Shown here: positions 49,002 through 59,177 of the stretch, piece by piece
Layout: each line of letters starts with the position of its first letter
Numbering within the stretch: position 1 is the first letter of the stretch
Source of the DNA: Streptomyces sp. AC558_RSS880
GTDB lineage: Bacteria > Actinomycetota > Actinomycetes > Streptomycetales > Streptomycetaceae
Length of the DNA: 64,000 bases
Reading direction: 5' to 3'
Assembly (NCBI RefSeq): GCF_019049255.1
Contig: NZ_JAGMUJ010000084.1
Coordinates: 62,001-126,000 of the forward strand
Program-made: the position numbers and the translations under genes
Notes under the pieces: model-generated
What the model was told of the DNA's origin: nothing
The model's database searches: none
What the model saw: only the letters and a program-made list of their open reading frames with translations

Positions 49002-49018
49002 ATGAAAATGATTGTCAT
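49002..49018. promoter_or_regulatory. Zur-like palindrome upstream of the importer operon
   Basis: ATGAAAATGATTGTCAT: 8-1-8 inverted repeat with one mismatch (ATGAAAAT vs ATGACAAT). It resembles actinobacterial Zur boxes (TGaaAATGATTnTCA) rather than the DmdR/IdeR iron box. It lies 57 bp before the importer start codon, where binding would block transcription under zinc excess. The divergent decarboxylase operon starts 245 bp away. Confidence 0.65.
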
Positions 49019-49074
49019 CATGCTACGGTCGTCGCACACCCGATCTTGACCGAGCACTGCCCCGGAGTGTCCCC

Positions 49075-50571
49075 GTGCGCCTCCCCGCCCGTTTCGTCCC
49101 TCTCACCGCGGTCACCACCGCCTCCCTCCTGCTCACCGGCTGCTTCTCCGCGGCGTCGGACGCCGACGGCTCCTCCGAGGGCGAGAGCCGTCGCATACGC
49201 GTCGCGATGATGCAGCCGCCGCGCTCGGGGCTCTCTCCGCTCTCCGACGACGCGTTCAAGCTGTCCCGCTGGTCGACCGCCGAGACCCTGGTGAAGCTGG
49301 ACGAGGACGGCGACGCCGAACCCGCCCTCGCCACCGGGTGGAAGCAGTCCGGACGCAGTTGGACCTTCACCGTCCGGGACGGTGTCACCTTCCACGACGG
49401 CACCGACCTCACCGCCGAGGCCGTGGTCGACTCCCTCACCCGCGCCGCCACCGCGTCCCCCAAGCCGCGCATCCTCGACGGCGTCGACATGACCGTGGAG
49501 GCCGACGGGGACAAGGTCACCGTCACCACCGCCGAGGAGGACCCGCTCGTCCCGCAGCGCCTCAGCTCTCCGCAGCTCGCGATCCTCGCGGCCAAGGCGT
49601 ACGAGGGGAAGACCGTGAACCCGGCCGGCGCGGGCACCGGCCCCTTCGAGCTGACCGAGGTGAACGGCACGTCCTCGGCGACCCTCGACCGCTACGACGA
49701 CTACTGGGGCGGCAAGGCCAAGGCCCCCGGCATCGACGTCCGCTTCGTGCCCGACGGCACCGCCAGGGCCGCCGCCCTGCGCAGCGGCGAGGCCGACATC
49801 GTCGAGGCGGTCCCCGTCTCGCAGGCCGCCGTGCTCGACCAGGACCTGATCACCGAGGTCCCCATGCCGCGCACCAACACCCTGTACCTGAACACGGAGA
49901 AGGGTGTTTTCAAGGACGCCTCGCTGCGCGCGGCCGCACGGGAGGCGATCGACGCGAAGTCCCTCGTGGACGGCGTGTACGAGGGACGCGCCGACGTCGC
50001 CGAGGGCCTGCTGGGCCCGGCGCTCCCGTGGGCGGCCGAACTGCGCGAGCCGGTCGAGGGCCGGGCGAAGGCCGGCGACCCGGCCGGGAAGACCGTCACC
50101 ATCGGCACCTTCACCGACCGCGCCGAACTCCCCGAGGTCGCCGCCACCCTGCAACAGCAGTTGCAGGAGGCCGGCTTCAAGGTGAAGCTGGAGATCCGCG
50201 AGTACGCGAACATCGAGTCCGACGCGCTGGCAGGCCGGTTCGACGCGTTCGTCCTGTCCCGGGCGACCGTCCTCGACTCCGGCGACCCGGCCGCGTACCT
50301 CTACAGCGACTTCGCCTCCGAGGGATCCTTCAACATCTCCCAGCTGGCCGACCCGGCGGTCGACAAGGCGCTTCGGAAGGCGTCCTCGGCGCCGACCGGT
50401 GACGCGCGGCGCAAGGCGGTCATCGAGGCCGAGGCCGCCGTGCTCGCCACGGACGCCGCGGTGCCCATGCTGCACGAGCGCGTCGTCCAGGGCGACGCCG
50501 CCGGGGTCACGGGCGCGGCCCACGACCCGCGCGAGCGGGAGCTCGTCACCATCGACACCCAGGTCAAGTGA
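49075..50571 (+). CDS. Peptide/nickel-type ABC substrate-binding lipoprotein
   Basis: 498 aa from the GTG at 49075, with GGAG 8 nt upstream. The lipoprotein signal ends in the lipobox LLTGC (VTTASLLLTGCFSAAS). The mature part is an SBP family 5 protein (WTFTVRDGVTFHDGTDLTAE; GAGTGPFELTEV; DDYWGG). Family members bind peptides, nickel or metallophores such as nickel-histidine or staphylopine complexes. A Zur-like box at its promoter points to a zinc-chelate ligand. Its stop overlaps the permease start (GTGA). Confidence 0.88.
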   Translation: MRLPARFVPLTAVTTASLLLTGCFSAASDADGSSEGESRRIRVAMMQPPRSGLSPLSDDAFKLSRWSTAETLVKLDEDGDAEPALATGWKQSGRSWTFTVRDGVTFHDGTDLTAEAVVDSLTRAATASPKPRILDGVDMTVEADGDKVTVTTAEEDPLVPQRLSSPQLAILAAKAYEGKTVNPAGAGTGPFELTEVNGTSSATLDRYDDYWGGKAKAPGIDVRFVPDGTARAAALRSGEADIVEAVPVSQAAVLDQDLITEVPMPRTNTLYLNTEKGVFKDASLRAAAREAIDAKSLVDGVYEGRADVAEGLLGPALPWAAELREPVEGRAKAGDPAGKTVTIGTFTDRAELPEVAATLQQQLQEAGFKVKLEIREYANIESDALAGRFDAFVLSRATVLDSGDPAAYLYSDFASEGSFNISQLADPAVDKALRKASSAPTGDARRKAVIEAEAAVLATDAAVPMLHERVVQGDAAGVTGAAHDPRERELVTIDTQVK

Positions 50572-52367
50572 GGTCCCGCACACGCGGGCGGGCCGGTGCG
50601 GCCACGCTGACCCGCCTCGTCTGCCTCACCGCCGTACTGGCCGCCGTCGGCCTGCTGCCCTGGCTCTCCGGCCGCGACCCCGCGCTGACCGTGCTGCGGG
50701 CGCGGTCGGCCGAGCAGGAGCCCACCCGGGAGGCCCTGGACGCGGTGCGCCGTGACCTCGGCCTGGACGCGGGCCCCCCGTCGCTGCTGGGTGACTGGCT
50801 CGCCGGGCTGGTCCGCGGCGACCTCGGCACCTCGTGGGTCTCGGGCACCGACGTGCTGCCGTCCGTGCTCTCCGGTCTCCAGGTGTCCTCGGGCCTCATG
50901 GCCGCCGCCCTCGCGGTCGCGGTACTGCTCGCCTGCACGCTGGTCGCACCGGTGCTGGTGCGCGGCCGGGGGTCGGCGGGCGCGTTCGGCGCCATGCTCG
51001 CCGCGGTGCCCGAGTTCCTGCTCGCCACGGTGGCGCTGCTGGTGTGCGGGGTGTGGCTCGGCGTGCTGCCGACCTCCGGCTGGCAGGGCCCGGAGTACCT
51101 GGTCCTGCCCGCCGTCGCCCTCGGTGTCCCGGCGGGCGGACTCCTCGGCCGCCTGGTCGCGGACGCGCTGCCGACCGTGCTGGACGAGCGCTGGGTGGAG
51201 CTGTGGCGGGAGGCCGGGGTGAGCCGGACGCGGATCGCGGCGGCCGCGCTGCGGCGCGTCCTGCCGCCGCTGGTCCCGCAGTTCGGCATGGTGGCCGTCG
51301 GCCTGACCGGCGGGGCGGTCGCCGTGGAGACGGTGTTCGCGGTACCCGGCATCGGCCGTACGGCGCTCGGAGCGGCGAAGTCCCAGGACCTGCCGCTGCT
51401 CCAGGGTTCCGTGCTCGCCCTGCTGGTGCTGGGACTGGCCGCGGGTGCGCTGGCCGCAGGCGTACGGCGCCGCCTGCTCGGCCCGGCGCTGCGCGACGCG
51501 GGCCTGACGCCGCCCGCACCGCGCCCGGTGCGGGCGCACCCGGCGGTCCCCGCGGCACTGGGCGCCGTCCTGCTGACCGCCATCGGCTGGGGGCTGCTGC
51601 GCGACCCGTACACCGTGGACACGACGGCCCGGCTGCTGCCCCCGTCGTGGACGCATCCGCTCGGCACCGACGGACTCGGCCGGGACGTCCTGGCCCGGCT
51701 CGGGCACGGCGCGACCACGACGGTCGGCACGGCCGTCGCCGTGTGCCTCGCGAGCCTGCTGCTCGCGCTGGCCTTCGGATTCCTGCCGCAGGTGGCCGCC
51801 GGGGCCTCCGACATCGCCAACGCACTGCCACCGGTGATCGTCGGTGTCCTGGTCGCGGCGGCCGTGGGCCCCGGTACGGGCGGCGCCGCCCTCGCGGTCG
51901 CGCTGGTCTCCTGGCCCCCGTTGTCCGCACACGCGGCGGCCCTGGTGCAGGAGGTGCGCGCGTCGGCGTTCCTGACCGCCCAGCGTGCCATCGGCGCCAC
52001 CCCGTGGTGGATCCTGACCCGCCACGTCCTGCCGTCGGTGGCCGGCCCCGTCGCCCGGCACGCGGTCCTCCGCCTCCCCGGCATCGCCCTCGCCCTCGCC
52101 TCCCTGGGCTTCCTGGGACTCGGCGCGCAGCCGCCCGCCCCCGAGTGGGGCCTGCTCCTCGAGGAGTCCCGCGCGTACGTGGAGCGGGCCCCGTGGGCGG
52201 CGCTCACCCCGGCGGTCGCCCTCGCGCTGCTGGCCGGCCTCGCCGTGGCGGGAGCGGCGTACGCACAGGGACGCACCGTGCCGCGCGCCTCCCGCACGGC
52301 CGCATCCCCCGGCTCCCCCTCCCGTCCCTCCCGGAAGGAGGCCTCCCTTGACGGCAGCGCCACCTGA
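50568..52367 (+). CDS. Fused DppB-DppC-type ABC permease
   Basis: 599 aa, about twice the usual size. The N-terminal half is DppB-like (LRARSAEQEPTREALDAVRR; GDLGTSWVSG; inner loop EAGVSRTRIAAAALRRVLPP). The C-terminal half (from about residue 320) is DppC-like (HPLGTDGLGRDVLARL; AIGATPWWILTRHVLPSVAG). Each half has about five or six membrane segments. In most systems these are two genes; here a single chain supplies both transmembrane halves. Overlaps both neighbours. Confidence 0.88.
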   Translation: MRSRTRGRAGAATLTRLVCLTAVLAAVGLLPWLSGRDPALTVLRARSAEQEPTREALDAVRRDLGLDAGPPSLLGDWLAGLVRGDLGTSWVSGTDVLPSVLSGLQVSSGLMAAALAVAVLLACTLVAPVLVRGRGSAGAFGAMLAAVPEFLLATVALLVCGVWLGVLPTSGWQGPEYLVLPAVALGVPAGGLLGRLVADALPTVLDERWVELWREAGVSRTRIAAAALRRVLPPLVPQFGMVAVGLTGGAVAVETVFAVPGIGRTALGAAKSQDLPLLQGSVLALLVLGLAAGALAAGVRRRLLGPALRDAGLTPPAPRPVRAHPAVPAALGAVLLTAIGWGLLRDPYTVDTTARLLPPSWTHPLGTDGLGRDVLARLGHGATTTVGTAVAVCLASLLLALAFGFLPQVAAGASDIANALPPVIVGVLVAAAVGPGTGGAALAVALVSWPPLSAHAAALVQEVRASAFLTAQRAIGATPWWILTRHVLPSVAGPVARHAVLRLPGIALALASLGFLGLGAQPPAPEWGLLLEESRAYVERAPWAALTPAVALALLAGLAVAGAAYAQGRTVPRASRTAASPGSPSRPSRKEASLDGSAT

Positions 52368-53388
52368 CACCGACGCCCTCCTCTCGGTACGCGGTCTCGG
52401 CGTCTCCCTGCACGGGGTCCAGATCGTCAGCGGGCTGACCTTCGACGTCCGCGCCCGGGAGGTTCTCGCCGTGGTCGGCGAGTCGGGCGCGGGCAAGTCC
52501 CTCACGGCACGCGCGCTGCTGGGCACGGCCCCCCGGGCCGCCCGCGTGACGGGGAGCGTGCGGCTGCGCCGTACCCCGGGCTCGTACGACGAACTCGTGG
52601 GCGCCCCGGCCGCGGCCCGCACCGCCCTGCGCGGCCGCCGCACGGCCCTCGTCCCGCAGGACGCGCTCTCCGCGCTCTCCCCCGTGCATCCCGTGGGCGA
52701 CCAACTCGCCGCCGCCGTACGGTCGGTGGCACGCGTCTCGCGCACGGAGGCCCGTGCGCGGGCGGTCGCCGCGCTCGACCGGGTGGGCATCGCGGACGCC
52801 GCACGCAAGGCGCGGGCGTATCCGCACGAGTACTCCGGCGGGATGCGCCAGCGCGCCGTCATCGCCATGGCCACGATCAACGAGCCGGACCTGCTGATCG
52901 CCGACGAGCCGACGACCGCGCTGGACCCGGACCTCCGGGAGCAGGTGCTGCGGGTCCTCGGCGAGCAGCGGGAGGCGGTGGGCGCCGCCCTCGTCCTGGT
53001 CACGCACGACCTGGGGACGGTCCGCGACCACGCCGACCGCGTGCTCGTGATGTACGCCGGACGCCAGGTCGAACAGGGGCCGGCCCGACGCGTGCTGGAC
53101 CGCCCCGCGGCGCCGTACACGGCGGGGCTGCTGGCGTCGCTGCCGCCGGGCGAACCCGGTGGGCACGGCGGCCGCCGACGTCTCCCCACCATCCCCGGCG
53201 CCCCGCCCGCCTTCGACCGTCTCCCGCCCGGCTGCGCCTTCGCGCCCCGCTGTCCGCTGGCCGACGACCGCTGCCGGCGCGAGGAGCCGCGGCCCCGGGC
53301 GGCCGGCGACGGCCACGAGGTCTCCTGCCATCGCCGGGAGGACGTGCCCCACCCGGCGACCGAGTTGTTCCTGGAGCGGTCCGTATGA
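52348..53388 (+). CDS. DppD-like ABC ATPase
   Basis: 346 aa from a TTG with a strong AAGGAGG. Walker A GESGAGKS (about 50), Q-loop LVPQDALSALSP, signature YSGGMRQRAVIAMA, Walker B LLIADEPTTALD and H-loop VTHD. The C-terminal oligopeptide/dipeptide transporter tail CAFAPRCPLADDRCRREEP has the family Cys cluster. It pairs with the following ATPase to drive the fused permease. Overlaps the permease end by 20 bases. Confidence 0.9.
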   Translation: MTAAPPDTDALLSVRGLGVSLHGVQIVSGLTFDVRAREVLAVVGESGAGKSLTARALLGTAPRAARVTGSVRLRRTPGSYDELVGAPAAARTALRGRRTALVPQDALSALSPVHPVGDQLAAAVRSVARVSRTEARARAVAALDRVGIADAARKARAYPHEYSGGMRQRAVIAMATINEPDLLIADEPTTALDPDLREQVLRVLGEQREAVGAALVLVTHDLGTVRDHADRVLVMYAGRQVEQGPARRVLDRPAAPYTAGLLASLPPGEPGGHGGRRRLPTIPGAPPAFDRLPPGCAFAPRCPLADDRCRREEPRPRAAGDGHEVSCHRREDVPHPATELFLERSV

Positions 53389-54101
53389 ACACCCCCGTGA
53401 TCCCCGCGCCGCGCCGCGCCGCGGACGACCCGCTGCTGGACGTCCGCGACCTGGTCGTGCGCTACGGCCCGGTCACCGCCGTGGACCACGTCTCCTTCAC
53501 CCTGGAGGCGGGCGAGACCCTCGCCCTGAACGGCCCGTCGGGTTGCGGCAAGTCCTCCACGGTCACCGCCGTGCTGCAGTTGCGCCGCCCGGACGCCGGC
53601 GAGGTCCACTTCGAGGGCCGGGAGCTGACCGCGCTCACCGAACGCGAACTGCGTCCGCTCCGCCCCCGGATGCAGCCGGTCTTCCAGGATCCGTACGGCT
53701 CGCTCAGCCCTCGCCACCGCATCCGGGACGCGGTGGCGGAACCCCTGCGCGTCCAGGGCCGCTGGAGCGACGCGGAGAGCCCCGCCCAGGTCGCCGAACT
53801 CCTCGGCCGGGTCGGCCTGGACCCCGCCCACGGCGACCGCTTCCCGCACGAGCTGTCCGGCGGGCAGTGCCAGCGCGCGGGCATCGCACGGGCGCTGGTG
53901 TCCGAGCCCCGGCTCCTCGTCCTCGACGAGCCGGTCTCCGCCCTCGACCCGTCCGTCCGGGCCGGCATCCTCAACCTGCTCGCCGGTCTCCAGGAGGAGC
54001 TGGGGCTCGCGTACCTGTTCATCTGCCACGACCGGGCGCTGGTACGCCACTTCGCGGACCGGACGATCGACATGCGCGACGGCCGCCTTGTAGGGGGGTA
54101 A
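53385..54101 (+). CDS. DppF-like ABC ATPase
   Basis: 238 aa; ATG overlaps the previous stop (ATGA). Walker A GPSGCGKS, Q-loop PVFQDPYGSLSPRHRI, signature LSGGQCQRAGIARAL, Walker B LLVLDEPVSALD, H-loop ICHD. It is shorter than DppF and lacks the C-terminal Cys tail, as often seen in the second ATPase. Last gene of the importer operon; a hairpin follows. Confidence 0.9.
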   Translation: MNTPVIPAPRRAADDPLLDVRDLVVRYGPVTAVDHVSFTLEAGETLALNGPSGCGKSSTVTAVLQLRRPDAGEVHFEGRELTALTERELRPLRPRMQPVFQDPYGSLSPRHRIRDAVAEPLRVQGRWSDAESPAQVAELLGRVGLDPAHGDRFPHELSGGQCQRAGIARALVSEPRLLVLDEPVSALDPSVRAGILNLLAGLQEELGLAYLFICHDRALVRHFADRTIDMRDGRLVGG

Positions 54102-54148
54102 CCGTCCGCCTCCCCCGGCCGCGCTGCCGCCGGCCCGGTACCGGACGG

Positions 54149-54196
54149 CCCTCCGATGGGGCCCGGCGCCACGGCTCCGGGCGCCACATCGGAGGG
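54149..54196. terminator. Hairpin after the importer operon
   Basis: Outer 10-bp stem (54149-54158 with 54187-54196, CCCTCCGATG/CATCGGAGGG) enclosing a second GC-rich stem. It lies between the importer operon and a convergent gene remnant. Confidence 0.65.
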
Positions 54197-54199
54197 AGA

Positions 54200-54316
54200 T
54201 CAGGCGTCGCCGTCGAGCACGGCGGTGGTGGGGCGGGCCCGCTCACCGTAGATCTCCGCGTACAGACCGGTGGTGCGCTCGATGGTCTTCCGCTTGTCCT
54301 CGGCGGTGACGGTGCC
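54200..54316 (-). pseudogene. Remnant of a 4-oxalocrotonate-tautomerase-like gene
   Basis: About 38 residues ending at 54200, reading TVTAEDKRKTIERTTGLYAE followed by IYGERARPTTAVLD. They resemble the first helix and strand of small tautomerases (LTPEQKxxIxxxTTDLxxEVLG). The N-terminal catalytic Pro start is not found upstream in frame, and the C-terminal half is missing. Low-confidence relic. Confidence 0.4.
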
Positions 54317-55040
54317 TGCGGGGGAACCCCACGTCGGGCCCCGTTTCCGGGCCTTCCGGCCAGGTTCCGCGAGTGGGTGAACGTCATATGCGCGTGAACA
54401 CGTTCCGATCATGCGCGCCCCGTGCTTCGGGCACCGGCCGCCCTTGCCCGCGCCCCCTCCATCAGCGTCCGGGCCGGCCTCGCGGCATGCACCGCCGTAG
54501 CGCACGACCAGCGGAAAGGTGTCGCCGAACCGGGCATCGCAGAGGGCCCGCCGGAACACGCGGCGTCGTCAGGGCACCCGTGGGCAGTCACCGATCGGTG
54601 GATCCAGTCCCAAGGATGAACACAAATTCCACACAACCCCTCTTCATAACGGCTCCCATGGTCTAGATTGACCTTGCTTCAGCCGTTCGGACATGGGGCG
54701 ACCAGTAATGATCTTTAAGTCCGGCGCCACGTAAAGCCAGCAGTCACGTCCCGGCGCCGGGCGTGGGGGTGATCAGTTCTCGGATTTCGAGGGGGCTTTG
54801 GGTGCGGGGAGCATCCGGGGTTCCGACGGGTTCCCGCGCACCTCGGGGATCTGGCAGGACAGACGAGTCCGCCGTCGCCAGGGTGGGTTGTTCACGTAGT
54901 TCCGGAACAGCCGAGACGTCATGCGCAGGAGCGGGGGCCTTCCGGGGGGAGGAACAGCGCGGCGCGGGGGGCGGGGGCCTCCCGGGTGGAGAAACGGTGT
55001 CAGGGGAACACGTCGAACCACTGGGGACCTGGGGGGTTCT
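54317..55040. other. Non-coding region upstream of the exopolysaccharide operon
   Basis: 724 bp with no supported gene. It holds a locally AT-richer stretch around 54625-54720, unusual here, where a promoter for the polysaccharide operon probably lies, followed by G-rich tracts at 54940-55035. I cannot assign -35/-10 boxes with confidence. Confidence 0.5.
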
Positions 55041-56519
55041 GTGCGGCAAGGGGGATTACTCAGCCCGTTTCCGTCGGCGCACGGTCGGCCGGCGAACGGG
55101 ACAATCAGCAGACCCGCGATCGAGTGGGAACAGCGGTACCGCCGTACCGTGATCACCAGCGATACCGTGACCACGGCCTTCGTGGTGGCGGCGATCGGCA
55201 ACTTCTTCGGGGCCCGGGACGCGGCCAACTGGCACGAGAAGTGGGGAATCCTCGCCTTCGGCACCTGGCTGCTGGTGCTGGGGACGCTCGCGGTGAGCCG
55301 GTCGTGGGCTCCGGCCGTACTCGGCCAGGGCGCCGAGGAGTTCCGCCGGCTCGGACGCTCGCTGTTCGCGGCGACCGTCGTCCTGGCGCTCGGCGGAATC
55401 GCCCTCACCTCGCGCAACATCAAACTCTGGATCTTCGTCGCGATCCCCGCGATCGCGCTCGTCACCATGACCGCGCGGTACGTGCTGCGCCTCGGACTGC
55501 ACCGACAGCGCAAGGAAGGACGGTGCCTGAGACCGGTGCTCGCCGCCGGGAGCCCGGCCACCGTGCGCGACCTGATCACCCGGACCCGCAAGTTCCCGCA
55601 CCTCGGCTGGCGCGTGGACGCGGTGTGCACGACGGACGGTCTCGGTCCCGACGGTGACCAACTGGACGGAGTGCCGGTCGTCGGCCGGCTGTCGGACGTC
55701 GCCGATCACGTCCGCCGCGACGGCTACCGTGTCGTCGCGGTCACACCGGACCCGCACTGGTCACCGGACCGGCTGCAGCGGCTGGCCTGGAACCTCGAGG
55801 GCAGCGACGCCGACATGGTCGTGGCCCCCGTGCTGATGGAGGTGGCCGGCCCGCGGCTGCACATCGACGCGGTGCTCGGGATCCCGCTGCTGCGGGTCAG
55901 CATGCCGGCCTTCACCGGGGGCCGCCGGGCGGTCAAAGGGGTCGTCGACCGCCTGGGCGCGGCGGTCCTGCTGGTGCTGTTCGCGCCGCTGATGGTGTGC
56001 GTGGGGCTGCTCGTGGTGGTGGACAGCCGGGGCGGGGCGTTCTACCGCCAGCGCAGGGTCGGCAAGGACGGCCGTGAATTCACCATGTTCAAGTTCCGCA
56101 CCATGGTCGTCGGGGCCGACCGGGCACGCGCCGAGCTGGCCGACCGCAACGAGGGCGCCGGCCTGCTGTTCAAGCTCCGCCGGGATCCGCGGGTCACCCG
56201 GGTGGGAGCGGTGCTGCGCCGGTACTCGGTCGACGAGCTCCCGCAGCTCTTCAACGTGCTCACCGGATCGATGTCGCTCGTCGGTCCGCGGCCTCCGCTG
56301 CCGGAGGAGTCGGCCGCGTACGGCCCTGACATCCGGCGGCGGCTGCTGGTCAAGCCCGGACTCACCGGCCTGTGGCAGATCAGCGGACGCAGCGACCTGT
56401 CGTGGGAGGAAACGGTCCGGCTGGACCTGCGGTACGTGGAGGACTGGTCGCTCGCCCTGGACACGGTGATCTTGTGGAAGACGCTGCGTGCGGTGCTCCA
56501 CGGGCAGGGGGCCTACTGA
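55041..56519 (+). CDS. Polyprenyl glycosylphosphotransferase (WbaP/CpsE-like)
   Basis: 492 aa from the GTG at 55041, following GGGGGG; the precise start is uncertain. Four hydrophobic segments in the N-terminal half (GILAFGTWLLVLGTLAV; LFAATVVLALGGIAL; LWIFVAIPAIALVTMTARYV) and a CoA-binding-like middle domain precede a bacterial sugar transferase domain (VDRLGAAVLLVLFAPLMVCV; RRVGKDGREFTMFKFRTM; LRRYSVDELPQLFNVL; MSLVGPRPPLPEE; KPGLTGLWQISGRSDLSWEE). It transfers the first sugar-phosphate to undecaprenyl phosphate, starting exopolysaccharide repeat-unit assembly. First gene of the operon. Confidence 0.92.
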   Translation: MRQGGLLSPFPSAHGRPANGTISRPAIEWEQRYRRTVITSDTVTTAFVVAAIGNFFGARDAANWHEKWGILAFGTWLLVLGTLAVSRSWAPAVLGQGAEEFRRLGRSLFAATVVLALGGIALTSRNIKLWIFVAIPAIALVTMTARYVLRLGLHRQRKEGRCLRPVLAAGSPATVRDLITRTRKFPHLGWRVDAVCTTDGLGPDGDQLDGVPVVGRLSDVADHVRRDGYRVVAVTPDPHWSPDRLQRLAWNLEGSDADMVVAPVLMEVAGPRLHIDAVLGIPLLRVSMPAFTGGRRAVKGVVDRLGAAVLLVLFAPLMVCVGLLVVVDSRGGAFYRQRRVGKDGREFTMFKFRTMVVGADRARAELADRNEGAGLLFKLRRDPRVTRVGAVLRRYSVDELPQLFNVLTGSMSLVGPRPPLPEESAAYGPDIRRRLLVKPGLTGLWQISGRSDLSWEETVRLDLRYVEDWSLALDTVILWKTLRAVLHGQGAY

Positions 56520-56590
56520 TGCGCGGGAACCGTCGTCCGGCCGCGCGGACCGCAGGCCGACAGGGCCTGCCTGGGGGGGAGGAACGGGAC

Positions 56591-57896
<1,306 letters not shown>

Positions 57897-57907
<11 letters not shown>

Positions 57908-59177
57908 CACGTCTTTCGACGACACAGCCAGTGGTGACGGGGCGGGCCGGCGCGCGCTGATCCTGGTGGAGAACCTGTCGGTGCCGTTCGACCGGCGGGT
58001 GTGGCAGGAGTGCACGACGCTGCGCGACGCGGGCTGGGAGGTGCACGTCATCTGCCCGCAGGGGAGCAAGCGGGACACGGAGCCGGAGGCGGAGATCGAC
58101 GGGGTGCGGATCCACCGCTACCCGTTGCGCGCGGCGACCGGAGGGCCGGCCGGCTACCTGCGGGAGTACGGAGCGGCGCTGTGGCACACGTTCCGGCTGG
58201 CCCGGAAGGTCGGCCCGGTCGACGTGGTCCACGCCTGCAACCCGCCCGACCTGCTGTTCCTGCCGGCCCTGTGGCTGAAGCGGCGCGGCGCGCGGTTCGT
58301 CTTCGACCAGCACGACCTGGTGCCCGAGCTGTACCTCTCCCGGTTCGGCCGCGGCGAGGACCTGCTCCACCGCGCCGTGTGCGCGCTGGAACGGCGGACC
58401 TACCGGGCCGCGGACATCGTGCTCGCCACCAACGAGAGCTACCGGGACGTCGCGGTGCGCCGGGGCGGGAAGCGGCCGGAGGACGTCTTCGTGGTGCGCA
58501 GCGCGCCCGACACCGCGCGGTTCCACCCCGTACCGCCGGAACCGGAGCTGAAGCGCGGCAAGCCCCATCTGCTGTGCTACCTCGGCGTCATGGGGCCGCA
58601 GGACGGCGTCGACTACGCCTTGCGGGCCCTCGCGAAGCTGCGCGACGAGGTCGGGCGGACCGACTGGCACGCGGTGTTCGTCGGCGGCGGCGACACCTTC
58701 GACGCGATGGTGGAGCTGTCCCGGCGGCTCGGGCTCTCGGAGCAGGTGCAGTTCACCGGACGCGTTCCGGACGCCGACCTGGTGCGCTACCTGTCCACCG
58801 CGGACGTGTGCCTCTCCCCCGACCCGCGCAATCCGCTCAACGACGTGTCGACCATGAACAAGGTCCTGGAGTACATGGTGATGGGCCGGCCGGTCGTCTC
58901 GTTCGAGCTGAAGGAGGCGCGGGTCTCCGCCGGTGACGCCGCCGTCTACGCGCCCGCCGACGACGAGACCGAGTTCGCCCGGCTCATCGCGCTGCTGATG
59001 GACGATCCGGAGAAGCGGGCGCGGATGGGCAAGACCGGCCAGGAGCGGATCAACGGGCCGCTCTCCTGGCGGAACTCGCAGGCCTCGCTGCTCGCCGCCT
59101 ACGCCGCCGCCTGCCGTGACCGCGCTCCGGTGTCGGCGGGTGCCCCGTACCGGGCAGGGAGAAGGCCGCGCCGTTGA
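57897..59177 (+). CDS. Family 4 glycosyltransferase
   Basis: 426 aa from a TTG overlapping the dehydrogenase by 11 bases; no better start lies before the first strand (ALILVENLSVPFDRRVW). GT-B fold: DVVHACNPPDLLF, FDQHDLVPELYLS, ATNESYRDVAVRRGGKRPED, GVMGPQDGVDYALRAL and a C-terminal NKVLEYMVMGRPVVSFEL sugar-nucleotide-binding block with the EX7E-like region (DPRNPLNDVSTMNKVLEYM). It adds a sugar to the lipid-linked intermediate on the cytoplasmic face. Confidence 0.9.
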
